Part shown: piece after piece, positions 36,398 to 45,528 of the stretch
How positions within the stretch are numbered: the first letter of the stretch is position 1
Layout of the letters: each line of letters opens with the position of its first letter
Assembly: GCF_019805165.1 (NCBI RefSeq)
Contig: NZ_RWIJ01000007.1
Location: 111,377 to 175,376 of the forward strand
Direction: 5' to 3'
DNA: 64,000 bases
Source: Azospirillum sp. 412522
GTDB taxonomy: Bacteria > Pseudomonadota > Alphaproteobacteria > Azospirillales > Azospirillaceae
Notes under the pieces: generated by a model
The model's input: the letters and a program-made list of their open reading frames with translations, nothing else
The model's database searches: none
Told to the model about the DNA's origin: nothing
Translations under genes and position numbers: made by a program

Positions 36398-37309
36398 TCA
36401 GTGGATGCCGCTGCCTTTCAGCGCATCGCCCAGCGGAATCTGCCCGCTGCCGCGCTTCGAAGGCTGCTGCTGGCTTTCATGCGGCGACCAGCCGGCGAGA
36501 TAGAGCACCTCGAAAGTCACCGGGATGCGCCCGTCCGGCTCGGCATAGAGTTCGGCATAGCGCCGGGCCGCGTCGAACAGCAGGGCGCGGGTTGCCGGAA
36601 CCTTGCGCCGCGCCAGCACGGCGTTGGTCTCGCCCATGCCGCGCAGCTCGCGCATCAGGGCGAAGGCGTCGGCGTAGGTGACGGTGATGACGTCGCTGTC
36701 GACCACCGGCAGGGCGAAGCCGGCCCGTTGCAGCAACCCGCCGGCATCCTTGATCTCGGCGAAGGGCGACACCCGCGGGGAAACGCCGCCCGACACCTCC
36801 ATCTCCGCCTCATAGAGGCAGCGCCGCAACTCGGCCAGGGTCTGGCCGCCCAGCATGGAGGCGCAGAAGAATCCGTCGGGCTTCAACGACTGCCGGATCT
36901 GGACCAGGGCGCCCGGCAGGTCGTTGACCCAGTGCAGGCTGAGATTGCTGACCGCCAGATCGAAGCTGCCGGGGGCAAAGGGCAGGAACTCCTCGTCGGC
37001 GGCAATTGCGGCGGCGACGGTGGAATTGCCCGGACCGCCGGCGGCGCGGGCGAAGTCCGGCGACAGGTCGCAGGCGACCAGCCGTTCGATCCCCTTGCGG
37101 CCTTTCAGGATGCGCCCCATCGCCCCGTCGTGGCAGCCGACGTCGAGCGCCAGCGGGAAGGGACGGATCACGTCCTCCAGCCGGTCGGCCAGCCGGTCGG
37201 CGATCTCCTCGAACAGGAAGGAATGGTCGGTGAATTCGGCGACGGCGCGGTCGCGGCGGCGGCGGACCAGCGCGCGGTCGAAGACGGTCATGCTGTCGGG
37301 GCTTGTCAT
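36398..37309 (-). CDS. SAM-dependent methyltransferase-fold protein, NDUFAF5-like
   Basis: The 303-residue protein has the SAM-binding core LALDVGCHDGAMGRIL and LVACDLSPDFARAA, with FDLAVSNLSLHWVNDLPGAL after it. The whole resembles the mitochondrial complex I assembly factor NDUFAF5 and BioC. Alphaproteobacterial relatives are thought to hydroxylate an arginine of the NuoB/NDUFS7 subunit. I favour the complex I role because biotin genes are absent here. It is divergent from the FliQ-like gene at 37421. Confidence 0.78.
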   Translation of the reverse strand: MTSPDSMTVFDRALVRRRRDRAVAEFTDHSFLFEEIADRLADRLEDVIRPFPLALDVGCHDGAMGRILKGRKGIERLVACDLSPDFARAAGGPGNSTVAAAIAADEEFLPFAPGSFDLAVSNLSLHWVNDLPGALVQIRQSLKPDGFFCASMLGGQTLAELRRCLYEAEMEVSGGVSPRVSPFAEIKDAGGLLQRAGFALPVVDSDVITVTYADAFALMRELRGMGETNAVLARRKVPATRALLFDAARRYAELYAEPDGRIPVTFEVLYLAGWSPHESQQQPSKRGSGQIPLGDALKGSGIH

Positions 37310-37420
37310 GGCCGCACTATACCCCAGCCCGGCAGCGCGGCAACCGTGCTACACTCGCAGCCCAGCCAGCTTCTCCATGGCACCTCTCCCCAACGGGACG
37401 GCAACAGCACAGGCATTGGA

Positions 37421-37687
37421 ATGGGCATCGACGAGGCCATCGCCGTCAGCCATGAAGCGCTGATGGTCATCCTGAAGATCTCGCTGCCGCCGCTGGGCAT
37501 AACCGCGCTGCTGTCGGCCGGGCTGATGCTGTTCCAGAGCGCCACCAATATCAATGAATCGTCGTTGCAGCAGGACATGAAGTTCTTCGCCACGCTGCTG
37601 ATCCTGTTCGTCACCGGTCCGGCGATCTATCTGGCGCTGCGCGACTACACCGGCGTGATCTTCGAACGCATCGCCATGCTGCAGTGA
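37421..37687 (+). CDS. Orphan FliQ/SctS-like export-apparatus protein
   Basis: An 88-residue protein with two membrane helices in FliQ order: ALMVILKISLPPLGITALL, then the conserved loop FQSATNINESSLQQDMKF (canonical form QaxTqIqExTLxxxxK), then FATLLILFVTGPAIYLAL and a short tail. FliQ and SctS form part of the helical export gate of flagella and type III secretion. Here it is alone, with no FliP or FliR nearby, and its stop overlaps the comF start as GTGA. It could be a displaced flagellar gene or a divergent paralogue. The ribosome site is poor. Confidence 0.65.
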   Translation: MGIDEAIAVSHEALMVILKISLPPLGITALLSAGLMLFQSATNINESSLQQDMKFFATLLILFVTGPAIYLALRDYTGVIFERIAMLQ

Positions 37688-38466
37688 CGGGGACGGCGAT
37701 GCAGGCCTCCGCCCCTCTCTCCAGACTGGGCTGCGCCGCCGCCGGTGCGGCCGCCCTGTTGCTGGACGCGCTGTTGCCGCCGCGCTGCCTCGGCTGCGGC
37801 GAGGCGGTGGACCGTCAGGGCGGCCTGTGCGCAGCCTGCTGGGTCAAGCTGACCTTCATCGCCCCGCCGCTGTGTGCCTGCTGCGGCCTGCCCTTCGAGT
37901 ATGAGGCACAGGAAGGCGCGCTGTGCGGCGCCTGTCTGGCCACCCAGCCGCCTTTCGCCCGGGCCCGCGCGGTCCTGGCCTATGATGACGGCAGCCGGCC
38001 GCTGGTGTTGGGTTTCAAGCATGGCGACCGGATCCACGCCGCCGGTTCCTACGGCATCTGGCTGGCCCGCGCCGGGAAGGAGCTTCTGGTGGACGCCGAC
38101 AGGCTGCTGCCGGTGCCGCTGCACCGCGCCCGCCTGTTCCACCGCCGCTACAACCAGGCGGCCCTGCTGGCCCAGGCGCTGTCGCGGCACAGCGGCGTTC
38201 CCACCACGCCCGACCTGCTGCAACGCCACCGGTCCACTCCGACCCAGGGTGGGCTGGATCGCCAGGGTCGCCACCGCAACGTCAAGGGTGCCTTCCGCCT
38301 CAGGCCGGGTCAGTCGGCAAAGGAACAGGTGACGGGCAAGCGGCTGGTGGTGATCGACGACGTGATGACCACCGGGGCGACGCTGGCGGAATGCGCGCGG
38401 GTCCTGCTGCGCGCAGGGGCGGCCAGCGTCGACGTGCTGACACTGGCGCGCGTGGTGCAGCGCTGA
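37684..38466 (+). CDS. comF: ComF family amidophosphoribosyltransferase-like protein
   Basis: A 260-residue protein. The N-terminal zinc-ribbon-like cysteines (CLGCGEAVDRQGGLCAACW, then CACCGLPFE and LCGACLATQP) precede the phosphoribosyltransferase domain with PVPLHRARLFHRRYNQAALL and the PRPP loop VVIDDVMTTGATLAE. ComF is needed for DNA uptake in competent species and is widespread elsewhere with an unclear role in DNA repair. The GTG at 37684 overlaps the FliQ-like stop; an ATG at 37699 is the alternative. It precedes grxC and the nitrilase gene, a common alphaproteobacterial order. Confidence 0.88.
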   Translation: MTGTAMQASAPLSRLGCAAAGAAALLLDALLPPRCLGCGEAVDRQGGLCAACWVKLTFIAPPLCACCGLPFEYEAQEGALCGACLATQPPFARARAVLAYDDGSRPLVLGFKHGDRIHAAGSYGIWLARAGKELLVDADRLLPVPLHRARLFHRRYNQAALLAQALSRHSGVPTTPDLLQRHRSTPTQGGLDRQGRHRNVKGAFRLRPGQSAKEQVTGKRLVVIDDVMTTGATLAECARVLLRAGAASVDVLTLARVVQR

Positions 38467-38583
38467 CGCTTGGAAAGGGCTGCGGCCGTCGACGCTGACC
38501 GGCGTTGCACGCGGGCTGCAACGTCTGGCGCCCCTCGTGGGTTGACCCTATAGTTTCCCTACGTCCAAAAGGAGCCCAGTGGC

Positions 38584-38847
38584 ATGGCCGACGTCGTCAT
38601 CTACACCACGCCCTTCTGTCCCTATTGCATGCGTGCCAAGAGCCTGCTCGACGGCAAGGGCGTGAAATACGAGGAAATCGATCTCTATGCCCAGCCGGGC
38701 CGCCGCAGCGAGATGATCGAGCGGTCGCAGGGCCGGACCACCGTCCCGCAGATCTTCATCGACGGGAAGCCCTACGGCGGCAGCGACGACATCCACGCGC
38801 TGGACCGCGCCGGCAAGCTCGACCCCCTGCTCGGCAGCGCCGCATGA
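38584..38847 (+). CDS. grxC: Glutaredoxin 3
   Basis: The 87-residue protein has the dithiol active site TPFCPYCMRA (residues 9-18), the cis-proline region TTVPQIFIDG and the glutathione-binding GGSDDIHALD. It reduces protein disulfides using glutathione. It overlaps the nitrilase-family gene by ATGA, so the two are translationally coupled. Confidence 0.94.
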   Translation: MADVVIYTTPFCPYCMRAKSLLDGKGVKYEEIDLYAQPGRRSEMIERSQGRTTVPQIFIDGKPYGGSDDIHALDRAGKLDPLLGSAA

Positions 38848-39710
38848 GCGACGGCGCGACCGAACCTGCCATTGCCGGCGGCGTGCTGAAGGCCGCCTGC
38901 GTCCAGGTGAACGCGGGCACGGAACTCGAGCCGAACCTGCGGGCGGCGGGCGACCTCGTCCGCCGCGCCCGCGACGCCGGAGCGGCCTTCATCGCCCTGC
39001 CGGAGAATGTCGGCTGGATCGTCCAGGGCCGCGACAAGACCATGCAGCGCGTCCGCAGCGAGGCCGCGCATCCCGGCATCCCCTTCTTCGCCGATCTGGC
39101 GCGGGAGACCGGAGCATGGATCCTGGGCGGCACCCTGCATATCCTATTGGACGACGGGCGTGCCGCCAACCGCAGCTACCTGTTCGACGCCGGGGGACGG
39201 GTCGTCGCCTCCTACGACAAGATCCACATGTTCGACGTCACGCTGAAGGATGGCGAATCCTACCGCGAATCGGCCACCTTCCGGCCGGGCGAGCGGGCGG
39301 TGGTGGCATCCAGCCCCTGGGGCGGCATCGGCATGACCGTCTGCTACGACGTGCGCTTCGCCTATCTGTACCGGGCGCTGGCCAAGGCGGGGGCCTCGAT
39401 CCTGACCGTGCCGGCGGCCTTCACCGTGCCGACCGGCCGCGCCCACTGGCACACGCTGCTGCGCGCCCGCGCCATCGAGACCGGCTGCTTCGTCATCGCC
39501 CCGGCCCAGACCGGCAGCCACGACCAGGGCCGCCAGACCTACGGCCATTCCCTGCTGATCGCCCCCTGGGGCGAGGTACTGGCCGATGCGGGCACCGACG
39601 TCGGCTTCATCACCGCCGACCTCGACCTTGACCGCATCGCCGAAGCCCGCGCCATGGTCCCGTCGCTGACCCACGACCGCGCCGTCGAGGTGGAGCGCCT
39701 GGGGTTCTGA
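38844..39710 (+). CDS. Nitrilase-superfamily carbon-nitrogen hydrolase (Nit1/Nit2-like)
   Basis: The 288-residue protein shows the catalytic triad: Glu in [10 protein letters not shown], Lys in YDKIHMFDV and Cys in [16 protein letters not shown]. The Nit-type branch includes omega-amidase and deaminated-glutathione amidase, and its coupling to grxC fits a glutathione-repair role, which is inferred from the family and neighbour. Translation begins in the ATGA overlap with grxC. The convergent exonuclease-like gene ends five bases downstream. Confidence 0.88.
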   Translation: MSDGATEPAIAGGVLKAACVQVNAGTELEPNLRAAGDLVRRARDAGAAFIALPENVGWIVQGRDKTMQRVRSEAAHPGIPFFADLARETGAWILGGTLHILLDDGRAANRSYLFDAGGRVVASYDKIHMFDVTLKDGESYRESATFRPGERAVVASSPWGGIGMTVCYDVRFAYLYRALAKAGASILTVPAAFTVPTGRAHWHTLLRARAIETGCFVIAPAQTGSHDQGRQTYGHSLLIAPWGEVLADAGTDVGFITADLDLDRIAEARAMVPSLTHDRAVEVERLGF

Positions 39711-39714
39711 TCCC

Positions 39715-40194
39715 TCAGCGCCCGTCCTGCGTCAGCCGCAGCCACGCCATGGCGGCGGTCAGCGCGATGCCGAAGGCGCCGTCGGGCCGGACCGGCAAAT
39801 CGAGGTCGCTGACCAGACTGTCCAGCCGCAGGTCCACGGCCTGCTTGGACAGGCTGCGGATCTTGCGGTCGTAGTAGAGGCTCGAAACCTCCACCCGCTC
39901 TTCCGGCAGCGGCCGCCCGGTCAGGCCTTCCGCCATGGCGATGGAGAAATCCAGGTAGTAGCCGACCAGTGGACGGCCACCGATGAAGGCGTGCAGCCGG
40001 TCGCCGGCCTCCGCCAGTCCGGTGTCGCTGCCGGGATGGAGCAGCAGGGCGCTGCCGGTCAGGATACGGAGACCGCGGATGCGGATGGCGGCGAAGGCCA
40101 GCGGCCTTGCCACCTCCGGGTCGAAGCTGGTCGCTTCGCAATGGATCGCCACGCGTTCCCGGCGGTCGCTGTCGGTGTGAGCGGAGTGCGCCAT
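39715..40194 (-). CDS. DnaQ-fold 3'-5' exonuclease-like protein with degenerate active site
   Basis: A 159-residue protein, short for this family. Alignable features are IHCEATSFDPE (normally DxExTGLDP), ILTGSALLLHPG, RPLVGYYLDFSIAM (normally GxxxxFDxxF) and YYDRKIRSLSKQAVDLRLDS. The catalytic acids are mostly replaced: Asp by His in the first motif, Asp by Ser in the second, and the final HxAxxDA-type motif is absent. It is therefore probably inactive as a nuclease. It sits 10 bp behind the cNMP/CBS/DUF294 gene, a frequent partner of DnaQ-like proteins beside acetate permease genes. Confidence 0.75.
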   Translation of the reverse strand: MAHSAHTDSDRRERVAIHCEATSFDPEVARPLAFAAIRIRGLRILTGSALLLHPGSDTGLAEAGDRLHAFIGGRPLVGYYLDFSIAMAEGLTGRPLPEERVEVSSLYYDRKIRSLSKQAVDLRLDSLVSDLDLPVRPDGAFGIALTAAMAWLRLTQDGR

Positions 40195-40204
40195 CGTCGC
40201 CGCC

Positions 40205-42055
40205 TCAATGGTTCAGGCGGAAATGATGGGCGATCAGCTCCTTGAAGCTTTTCACCAGAGCCAGGCAATCCTTGAACTGGTCGCGGTCCAGCTTGCCCAG
40301 CCGGTCAGGGTGGACGAGGTTGTCGATCGCAAGTTCCGCCCCTTCGTTTTCCTGGGGCAGGTCGATTCGCGCCTTCAGACGGATGGTCGACAGGATGGTG
40401 AAGGCCTCGACCAGATCGGCGGCCATCTTGCGGTCCAGCCCCCCCAACTCGGCCAGCACCTGGATGCGCTCGACCGTGCCGGTCTCCGCCCTGTGCTTTT
40501 CCAGTGCCAGCGCGCGCACGCCATGGACGATGGGGAAGATGCCGGCCTTCTTGATATCCACCGCCTCCGCCCGGCGCCGCTCGAACAGGGTGGCGAACAG
40601 GCCGCTCGGCGTGTCGAAGGACAGGGCCGGCCGGGCGAACTGGGTGAAGAACATCTGGTTGTCCTGCAGGCGGCTCAGCAGATAGTCCTTCGCCTCGGCC
40701 AGCAGCGCGGCGTCGCCGGCCACCGGGGCGGCGTCGTAGAAGATGGCGAGGTTCATCTGCGCCGCCTCGTCCGGGCGGTGGACCCAGTTGAACAGGGCAT
40801 CCTTGTAAGCGGCGAGCGGCCGGGTCCATTCCGGGTTCGACACCATGATGTTGCCGGGACAGGGCGGATAGCCGAACTCGACCAGATGGCGGGAGAACGC
40901 GGCGGCGATGCCGGGCAAATCGGGACAGTCGAAGCCGTCACGCAGGATCAGGCCGTTGTCCTGGTCGGTCTTCAGCAACTGTTCGCCGCGCCCCTCGCTG
41001 CCCATCACGATCAGGCAGCTGTTAGCCAGCAGGGCCGGCGGCGCCAGCAGTTCGAACAGCTTGCGGAAGATGCGGCGGTTCAGCTCCGTCACCAGATCGG
41101 CGATGAAGGCGACCTTGACCCCGGTGGCGTGCAGGGTGCGGATCAGCTCGACGATGGAGCGGCTGGCCCGGCGCAGGTCGGCGGGATCGGTCGCATGCTC
41201 CACCTGCAATCCTATGACCTGGGAATGGTTGGACAGCACCGCCAGCAGGTCGCTTTGCCCCAACAGCCCGACGATGGCGCCGTTCTCCGTCACCACCACC
41301 CGGCGCACCCCATGTTTGGTCATCAGCACCAAAGCGTTGAACAGCAGGTCGTCGCGCTCCAGCGTCAGCAGGCCGTAGCGGGCGAGCGGCCCCACCGGGT
41401 CGGTCGCCGGCCGGCCGTCCAGCACCACCAGATCGCGCAGGTCGGTGCCGGTCAGGATGCCGGTAGCCCCATCCACCCCGCGCACCAGGACGCTGCTGGC
41501 CCGGTTCCGCCGCATCGCCTCGGCCGCATCGCGCAGGCTGGCGCCGGCATCGACGAACAGCGGCGGGTGAAGATAGGCCTGCCGGATTCGCGCCATGGTC
41601 AGCGCCGCCATCTCCCGGTTGGACCGCAAGGCCGCCAGATCGCGCATGCGCTGGGCGAAGTCGCCGAGAATGGCGGCGCCGAACTCCGGATTGTCGGCGG
41701 CCAGCGCCTCCAGTGCCGCGCGCGGGATCAGGTGGCAGGCGCAGTCCTCCGCCGCGACGAAGCGGCGGGCGCCGGCTCCCTCGCCGGTGCCGCCATAGAG
41801 CGCCTGCAAACCGAAGCGGTCGCCCGGTCCGTGGACCGCCGCCACCTCGCCGCCGCGGCGTTCCTGCACGGTCCCGCGCAGCACGACAAACAGCGCGTCG
41901 GTCGGCTCCTCGCGCGACAGGAGGACGGCGTCGCGCGGATGAAGCGTGATGTCCAACGCCCCGGCCAGCGCCGTCCGCTGGTCGTCGGTCAACAGGTCGA
42001 AGGGGGGCTGGCCGAAGTCGAAGTCCGGGGAGGCGGTCGGCATCGCGTGCTGCAC
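40205..42055 (-). CDS. cNMP-binding / CBS / DUF294 nucleotidyltransferase-like protein
   Basis: A 616-residue four-part protein: a cyclic-nucleotide-binding-like domain (about residues 15-130, FVVLRGTVQERRGG), two CBS domains (about 165-285, VRGVDGATGILTGTDLRDLV and VVTENGAIVGLLGQSDLLAV), the DUF294 nucleotidyltransferase core GSEGRGEQLLKTDQDNGLI, and a helical C-terminal DUF294_C. The GS-x-GRGE and TDQDN motifs look catalytically intact. Such proteins commonly neighbour actP and may sense adenosine nucleotides; substrate unknown. A terminator at 42103-42137 separates it from actP, so it should have its own promoter. Confidence 0.87.
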   Translation of the reverse strand: MQHAMPTASPDFDFGQPPFDLLTDDQRTALAGALDITLHPRDAVLLSREEPTDALFVVLRGTVQERRGGEVAAVHGPGDRFGLQALYGGTGEGAGARRFVAAEDCACHLIPRAALEALAADNPEFGAAILGDFAQRMRDLAALRSNREMAALTMARIRQAYLHPPLFVDAGASLRDAAEAMRRNRASSVLVRGVDGATGILTGTDLRDLVVLDGRPATDPVGPLARYGLLTLERDDLLFNALVLMTKHGVRRVVVTENGAIVGLLGQSDLLAVLSNHSQVIGLQVEHATDPADLRRASRSIVELIRTLHATGVKVAFIADLVTELNRRIFRKLFELLAPPALLANSCLIVMGSEGRGEQLLKTDQDNGLILRDGFDCPDLPGIAAAFSRHLVEFGYPPCPGNIMVSNPEWTRPLAAYKDALFNWVHRPDEAAQMNLAIFYDAAPVAGDAALLAEAKDYLLSRLQDNQMFFTQFARPALSFDTPSGLFATLFERRRAEAVDIKKAGIFPIVHGVRALALEKHRAETGTVERIQVLAELGGLDRKMAADLVEAFTILSTIRLKARIDLPQENEGAELAIDNLVHPDRLGKLDRDQFKDCLALVKSFKELIAHHFRLNH

Positions 42056-42102
42056 GGGCGGGCTCCGTCACGAGGGGCGGGCATCAAGAAGAGCAAGCAT
42101 AA

Positions 42103-42137
42103 AAAAGCGCCCCCGGACCGGATCCGGGGGCGCTTTT
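42103..42137 (-). terminator. Intrinsic terminator of the DUF485-actP operon
   Basis: A 15-bp perfect stem, AAAAGCGCCCCCGGA (42103-42117) with TCCGGGGGCGCTTTT (42123-42137), five-base loop, followed on the minus strand by further T-rich sequence. It stands about 170 bases after the actP stop and before the cNMP/CBS gene. Confidence 0.85.
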
Positions 42138-42310
42138 CAGGATACACCCGCTGGGCATGACGCCGGAAGCGGGTGCGACATTTGGCGGCGTGGTTCGGTC
42201 ACCGCACAGGGCTTCGAGCTTTTTCCCGAAGGGGGAGGGGATGCGGTGCGAGGTGCGATCCCCTCCTTTCCTCTTATTGTTCCGCCCTGTTCCTTTGTCC
42301 GGCAGGCCGG

Positions 42311-44041
42311 TCAGTGGGCGGACGCACCCTCGGCACCCAGGCCGGTCTGAGACCGGACATACTGGTCCTCGAAGTCGCGGCGCTCCTTTTGAGCCTGAGC
42401 GCTGTTGTCGGTGATCGAGAAGAACCAGATGCCGACAAAGGCGAGGATGATCGAGAACACGCCCGGGTTGGCGTAGCCGATGATCGCCGTGGGATGACCC
42501 AGCACGGCCTTCCACACCGTCGGGCCGAGGGCGATCATGACGCAGGCGGAGATCAGGCCGATCGCACCACCCATCACGGCACCGCGGGTGGTCATCTTGC
42601 CCCAGAACATCGACATCAGCAGGATGGGGAAGTTGGTCGAGGCGGCGATGGCGAAGGCCAGACCCACCATGAAGGCGACGTTCTGGTTCTCGAAGGCGAT
42701 GCCCAGCACGATGGAGACGATGCCGATCACGACCGTGGTGATCTTCGACACGCGGATCTCGTCGGCCTCGTTGACGCGGCCACGGGCGAAGACCGAGGCG
42801 TAGAGGTCGTGGGAGACGGCCGAGGCGCCGGCCAGCGTCAGGCCCGCGACCACCGCCAGGATGGTGGCGAAGGCGACGGCGGAGATGAAGCCGAAGAACA
42901 GGTCGCCGCCGACCGCATGGGCGGTGTGGATGGCCGCCATGTTGGTGCCGCCGATGACCGAGGCAACGGCCGCCTTGACGCCCTCCGCCGGGGCGGCGGT
43001 CAGGAACGGGTAGGCGCCGTTGGCATCCTTGCCCAGGATCAGCACGATGGCGCCGAAGCCGATGATGAAGGTCAGGATGTAGAAGTAGCCGATGAAGCCG
43101 GTGGCGTAGAAGACCGACTTGCGGGCTTCCTTGGCGTCGGAGACGGTGAAGAAGCGCATCAGGATGTGGGGCAGGCCGGCGGTGCCGAACATCAGGGTCA
43201 GGCCGAGCGAGATGGTGTCGACCGGATCGGAGACGAAGGCGCCCGGGGACATGATGGCGACGCCCTTCGGATGCACGTCGACGGCGGCCTTGAACATCGC
43301 CTCCGGGCTGAAGCCGAACTTGGCGAGGATCATGAATGCCATGAAGGACGCGCCGGACAGCAGCAGCACCGCCTTGATGATCTGCACCCAGGTGGTCGCC
43401 AGCATGCCGCCGAAGGTCACGTACCCGATCATCAGCACGCCGACGATGATGACGGCGACCATGTAGTCGAGGCCGAACAGCAGCTGGATCAGCTTGCCGG
43501 CACCCACCATCTGGGCGATCAGGTAGAAGGTGACGGTGGCCAGCGAGCCGCAGGCCGACAGCGTGCGGATCGGCGTCTGCTTGAAGCGGTAGGAGGCGAC
43601 GTCGGCGAAGGTGTATTTGCCGAGGTTGCGCAGCCGCTCCGCGATCAGGAACAGCACGATCGGCCAGCCGACCAGGAAGCCGACCGAATAGATCAGGCCG
43701 TCGAAGCCGTTGGCGTACACCAAGCCGGCGATGCCCAGGAAGGAGGCCGCCGACATGTAGTCGCCGGCGATCGCCAGACCGTTCTGGAAGCCGGTGATGC
43801 CGCCGCCGGCGGCATAGAAGTCCTTGGCCGACTTGGTGCGCCGCGCCGCCCAGTAGGTGATGCCCAGCGTGAACAGGACGAAAACCAGGAACATCACGAT
43901 GGCTTCGACGTTCGTCGCCTGCTTCTGCACCGCGCCGTCGACGGCGCCGGCGGCGTAGACCGAAGCGGGAACCAAGGTGCCGGCCACGGCGGCCGACGCG
44001 GCGACCCTGCTGGCGATGCGGGTGGTGACGGCGCGCATCAC
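42311..44041 (-). CDS. actP: Cation/acetate symporter
   Basis: A 576-residue sodium:solute symporter with a signal-like N-terminus and about thirteen helices. Signature stretches are [53 protein letters not shown] and [17 protein letters not shown]. ActP takes up acetate and other short-chain monocarboxylates. It overlaps the upstream DUF485 gene by ATGA, the usual yjcH-actP arrangement. Control may come from an FNR-like box at 44490-44503. No acs gene is in the window. Confidence 0.93.
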   Translation of the reverse strand: MMRAVTTRIASRVAASAAVAGTLVPASVYAAGAVDGAVQKQATNVEAIVMFLVFVLFTLGITYWAARRTKSAKDFYAAGGGITGFQNGLAIAGDYMSAASFLGIAGLVYANGFDGLIYSVGFLVGWPIVLFLIAERLRNLGKYTFADVASYRFKQTPIRTLSACGSLATVTFYLIAQMVGAGKLIQLLFGLDYMVAVIIVGVLMIGYVTFGGMLATTWVQIIKAVLLLSGASFMAFMILAKFGFSPEAMFKAAVDVHPKGVAIMSPGAFVSDPVDTISLGLTLMFGTAGLPHILMRFFTVSDAKEARKSVFYATGFIGYFYILTFIIGFGAIVLILGKDANGAYPFLTAAPAEGVKAAVASVIGGTNMAAIHTAHAVGGDLFFGFISAVAFATILAVVAGLTLAGASAVSHDLYASVFARGRVNEADEIRVSKITTVVIGIVSIVLGIAFENQNVAFMVGLAFAIAASTNFPILLMSMFWGKMTTRGAVMGGAIGLISACVMIALGPTVWKAVLGHPTAIIGYANPGVFSIILAFVGIWFFSITDNSAQAQKERRDFEDQYVRSQTGLGAEGASAH

Positions 44042-44340
44042 TTGGTTTCCTCCAGGATCTGGCGGTTCAGCTCGTCGAATTCGCCGTTCGCCCGTTGCAC
44101 GTAGATGCCGGTCAGGATGAAGGCGGACAGGATGGTGAAGACGCCGATGGGCATGCCCCAGGTGGTGACGCCCGAACCGATGGGCGTGCCCAGGAACTCC
44201 TTCCCGAAGGCGACCAGCAGAATGAAGCCGAAATAGATGACCAGCATGGCAATCGACAAAGTCCAGGCAAAGGCGGACCGCTTGGCCACCAGTTCCTGGA
44301 ACTTCGGATTGTTCACGATCCGTTGTGCGTTTTGATTCAT
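44038..44340 (-). CDS. DUF485 membrane protein (YjcH-like)
   Basis: A 100-residue protein with two membrane helices ([20 protein letters not shown] and [19 protein letters not shown]). [16 protein letters not shown] and [17 protein letters not shown] are DUF485 signatures. It is nearly always upstream of actP and may be a small partner of the symporter. AGGGGA precedes the ATG at 44340, and the start omits 25 unconserved residues of a longer frame. Confidence 0.88.
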   Translation of the reverse strand: MNQNAQRIVNNPKFQELVAKRSAFAWTLSIAMLVIYFGFILLVAFGKEFLGTPIGSGVTTWGMPIGVFTILSAFILTGIYVQRANGEFDELNRQILEETK

Positions 44341-44740
44341 GTGCGTCCCCTCATCGAGTGCCGGCAAGTGATCGGCGGTCCGTAAGACAGGGTCCGAGAC
44401 AAGTTTACGGAACACGCGGGCCTTTGCCGTCCGGGCGTCGCGTCCGGGCTTCTCCCCGTAATTCGTACGCCCTTGACCTACCCAATTGTTTGATACAGAT
44501 CATTGTTGGGCGCACCCCCTACCTTGGTCGATGGGCCAGGATCGTTGGGATGGGAAAAGGGCTGGGGCATGGGGCCGACGGCTCCGGAAAAGTGAGCCCG
44601 GGCCAGTCTGCAGCCGCAAACGGCAAAGCCGCCCCCGTTGCCGGGGACGCCTCTCGGACAGTCAGCTTTTCAAGTGGCGTCGGTAAATGGAGGCGGAGAC
44701 CGACGGTGACGCCACGCCATCCGCATTGGCCGCCGACCCC
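44341..44740. other. 400-bp intergenic region upstream of DUF485-actP
   Basis: No gene is supported here. It contains the FNR-like box (44490-44503). The right part, about 44575-44690, has several short GC-rich stems (for example GGCAA/TTGCC around 44620-44645) that may end the DUF1178 transcript; none has a T-run and no riboswitch consensus could be fitted. Confidence 0.5.
44490..44503 (-). promoter_or_regulatory. FNR/ANR-type box upstream of DUF485-actP
   Basis: TTGATACAGATCAT matches the TTGAT-N4-ATCAA consensus in nine of ten fixed positions. Its centre lies about 156 bases before the DUF485 start. On the minus strand a possible -10 (TACGAA, 44463-44468) lies about 30 bases downstream of the centre, which fits a class II activator site near -41.5. 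Oxygen- or CRP-family control of acetate uptake is inferred. Confidence 0.5.
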
Positions 44741-45328
44741 TCAGGAGTCGGTGCGCGGGATCCAGGGGATGCGGTGGAATGTCACACCCTCCTCGTGGAG
44801 TTCGGCGACCTCCTCATCCGATGCCTCGCCATAAATGCCGCGAGGGTCGGACTCGCCGTAATGGATGCGCCGCGCCTCCTCGGCGAAACGGTCGCCGACA
44901 TAGTCGCAGTTCTTCTCCACGCTGCGCCGGACCTCGGTCAATTGGCGCATCACCTCGGCCACCGCCTCGCGCTGGGCATCGTTCAGGCTGGGCGGCAGGG
45001 CGGCCACCATGTCGGCGGCGTTCGGCAGCGGGACGGGTGCGGGAACCGGTGCCGGCAGGATGGCCGGCAGCGCGTTGGACATGGCGGCCGGCGCAGCCGC
45101 CGGGGGAGCGTTCGCGGCACCCGCTTCAGCCTGTTCGCGGGCGCGGTCGGCGGCCTTGGCGACCCCCTTGGCGATGCGCGGGGCCATCGGCGCCTTGCCG
45201 ACCACGCTGTCTCCGCAGATCGGGCAGGCAATCTGGTGCGCCGCCGCCTGTTCGTCATAGGCAGCACCGTTGCGGAACCACGCTTCGAACTGGTGGTCGG
45301 CCGAGCATCTCAACGCGAAGAGGATCAT
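44741..45328 (-). CDS. DUF1178 family protein
   Basis: A 195-residue protein. The start MILFALRCSADHQFEAWFRN and the following IACPICGDSVVGKAPMAPRI carry the DUF1178 cysteines (CxxC zinc knuckle), and the C-terminal RIHYGESDPRGIYGEASDEE with EEGVTFHRIPW is equally typical. An alanine/proline-rich linker lies between them. Function unknown. In many alphaproteobacteria this gene directly follows grxC and the nitrilase gene; here it is 5 kb away on the opposite strand. Confidence 0.88.
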   Translation of the reverse strand: MILFALRCSADHQFEAWFRNGAAYDEQAAAHQIACPICGDSVVGKAPMAPRIAKGVAKAADRAREQAEAGAANAPPAAAPAAMSNALPAILPAPVPAPVPLPNAADMVAALPPSLNDAQREAVAEVMRQLTEVRRSVEKNCDYVGDRFAEEARRIHYGESDPRGIYGEASDEEVAELHEEGVTFHRIPWIPRTDS

Positions 45329-45528
45329 ATCCCCACAAGCCTCAAACTGACCCGCAGCAGGAAAGACAAGGCCAAGGCACACCGGTCCGGGTTGCGGCGC
45401 GACTCGGAAATCCCCTTAATTCAGCACGACCGGGCTGCGCCGTCAAACACCGGACGGGCCTGTCACGCGTACCTCCTGTGATATCGTTCCTGCGACCATC
45501 GAAGAAAAGTCCGGAAAGGGGCCGCCCC

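Noticed and set aside
42173..44104. A 643-codon plus-strand frame opposite actP
   Set aside because: Asp/Gly/His-rich shadow of the actP gene with no domain.
44575..44690. Possible riboswitch (cobalamin- or c-di-GMP-like) upstream of actP
   Set aside because: Some fragments such as GCAAACGGCAAAGCC recall GEMM or cobalamin elements, but the consensus core and stem order could not be fitted and no plus-strand gene follows.
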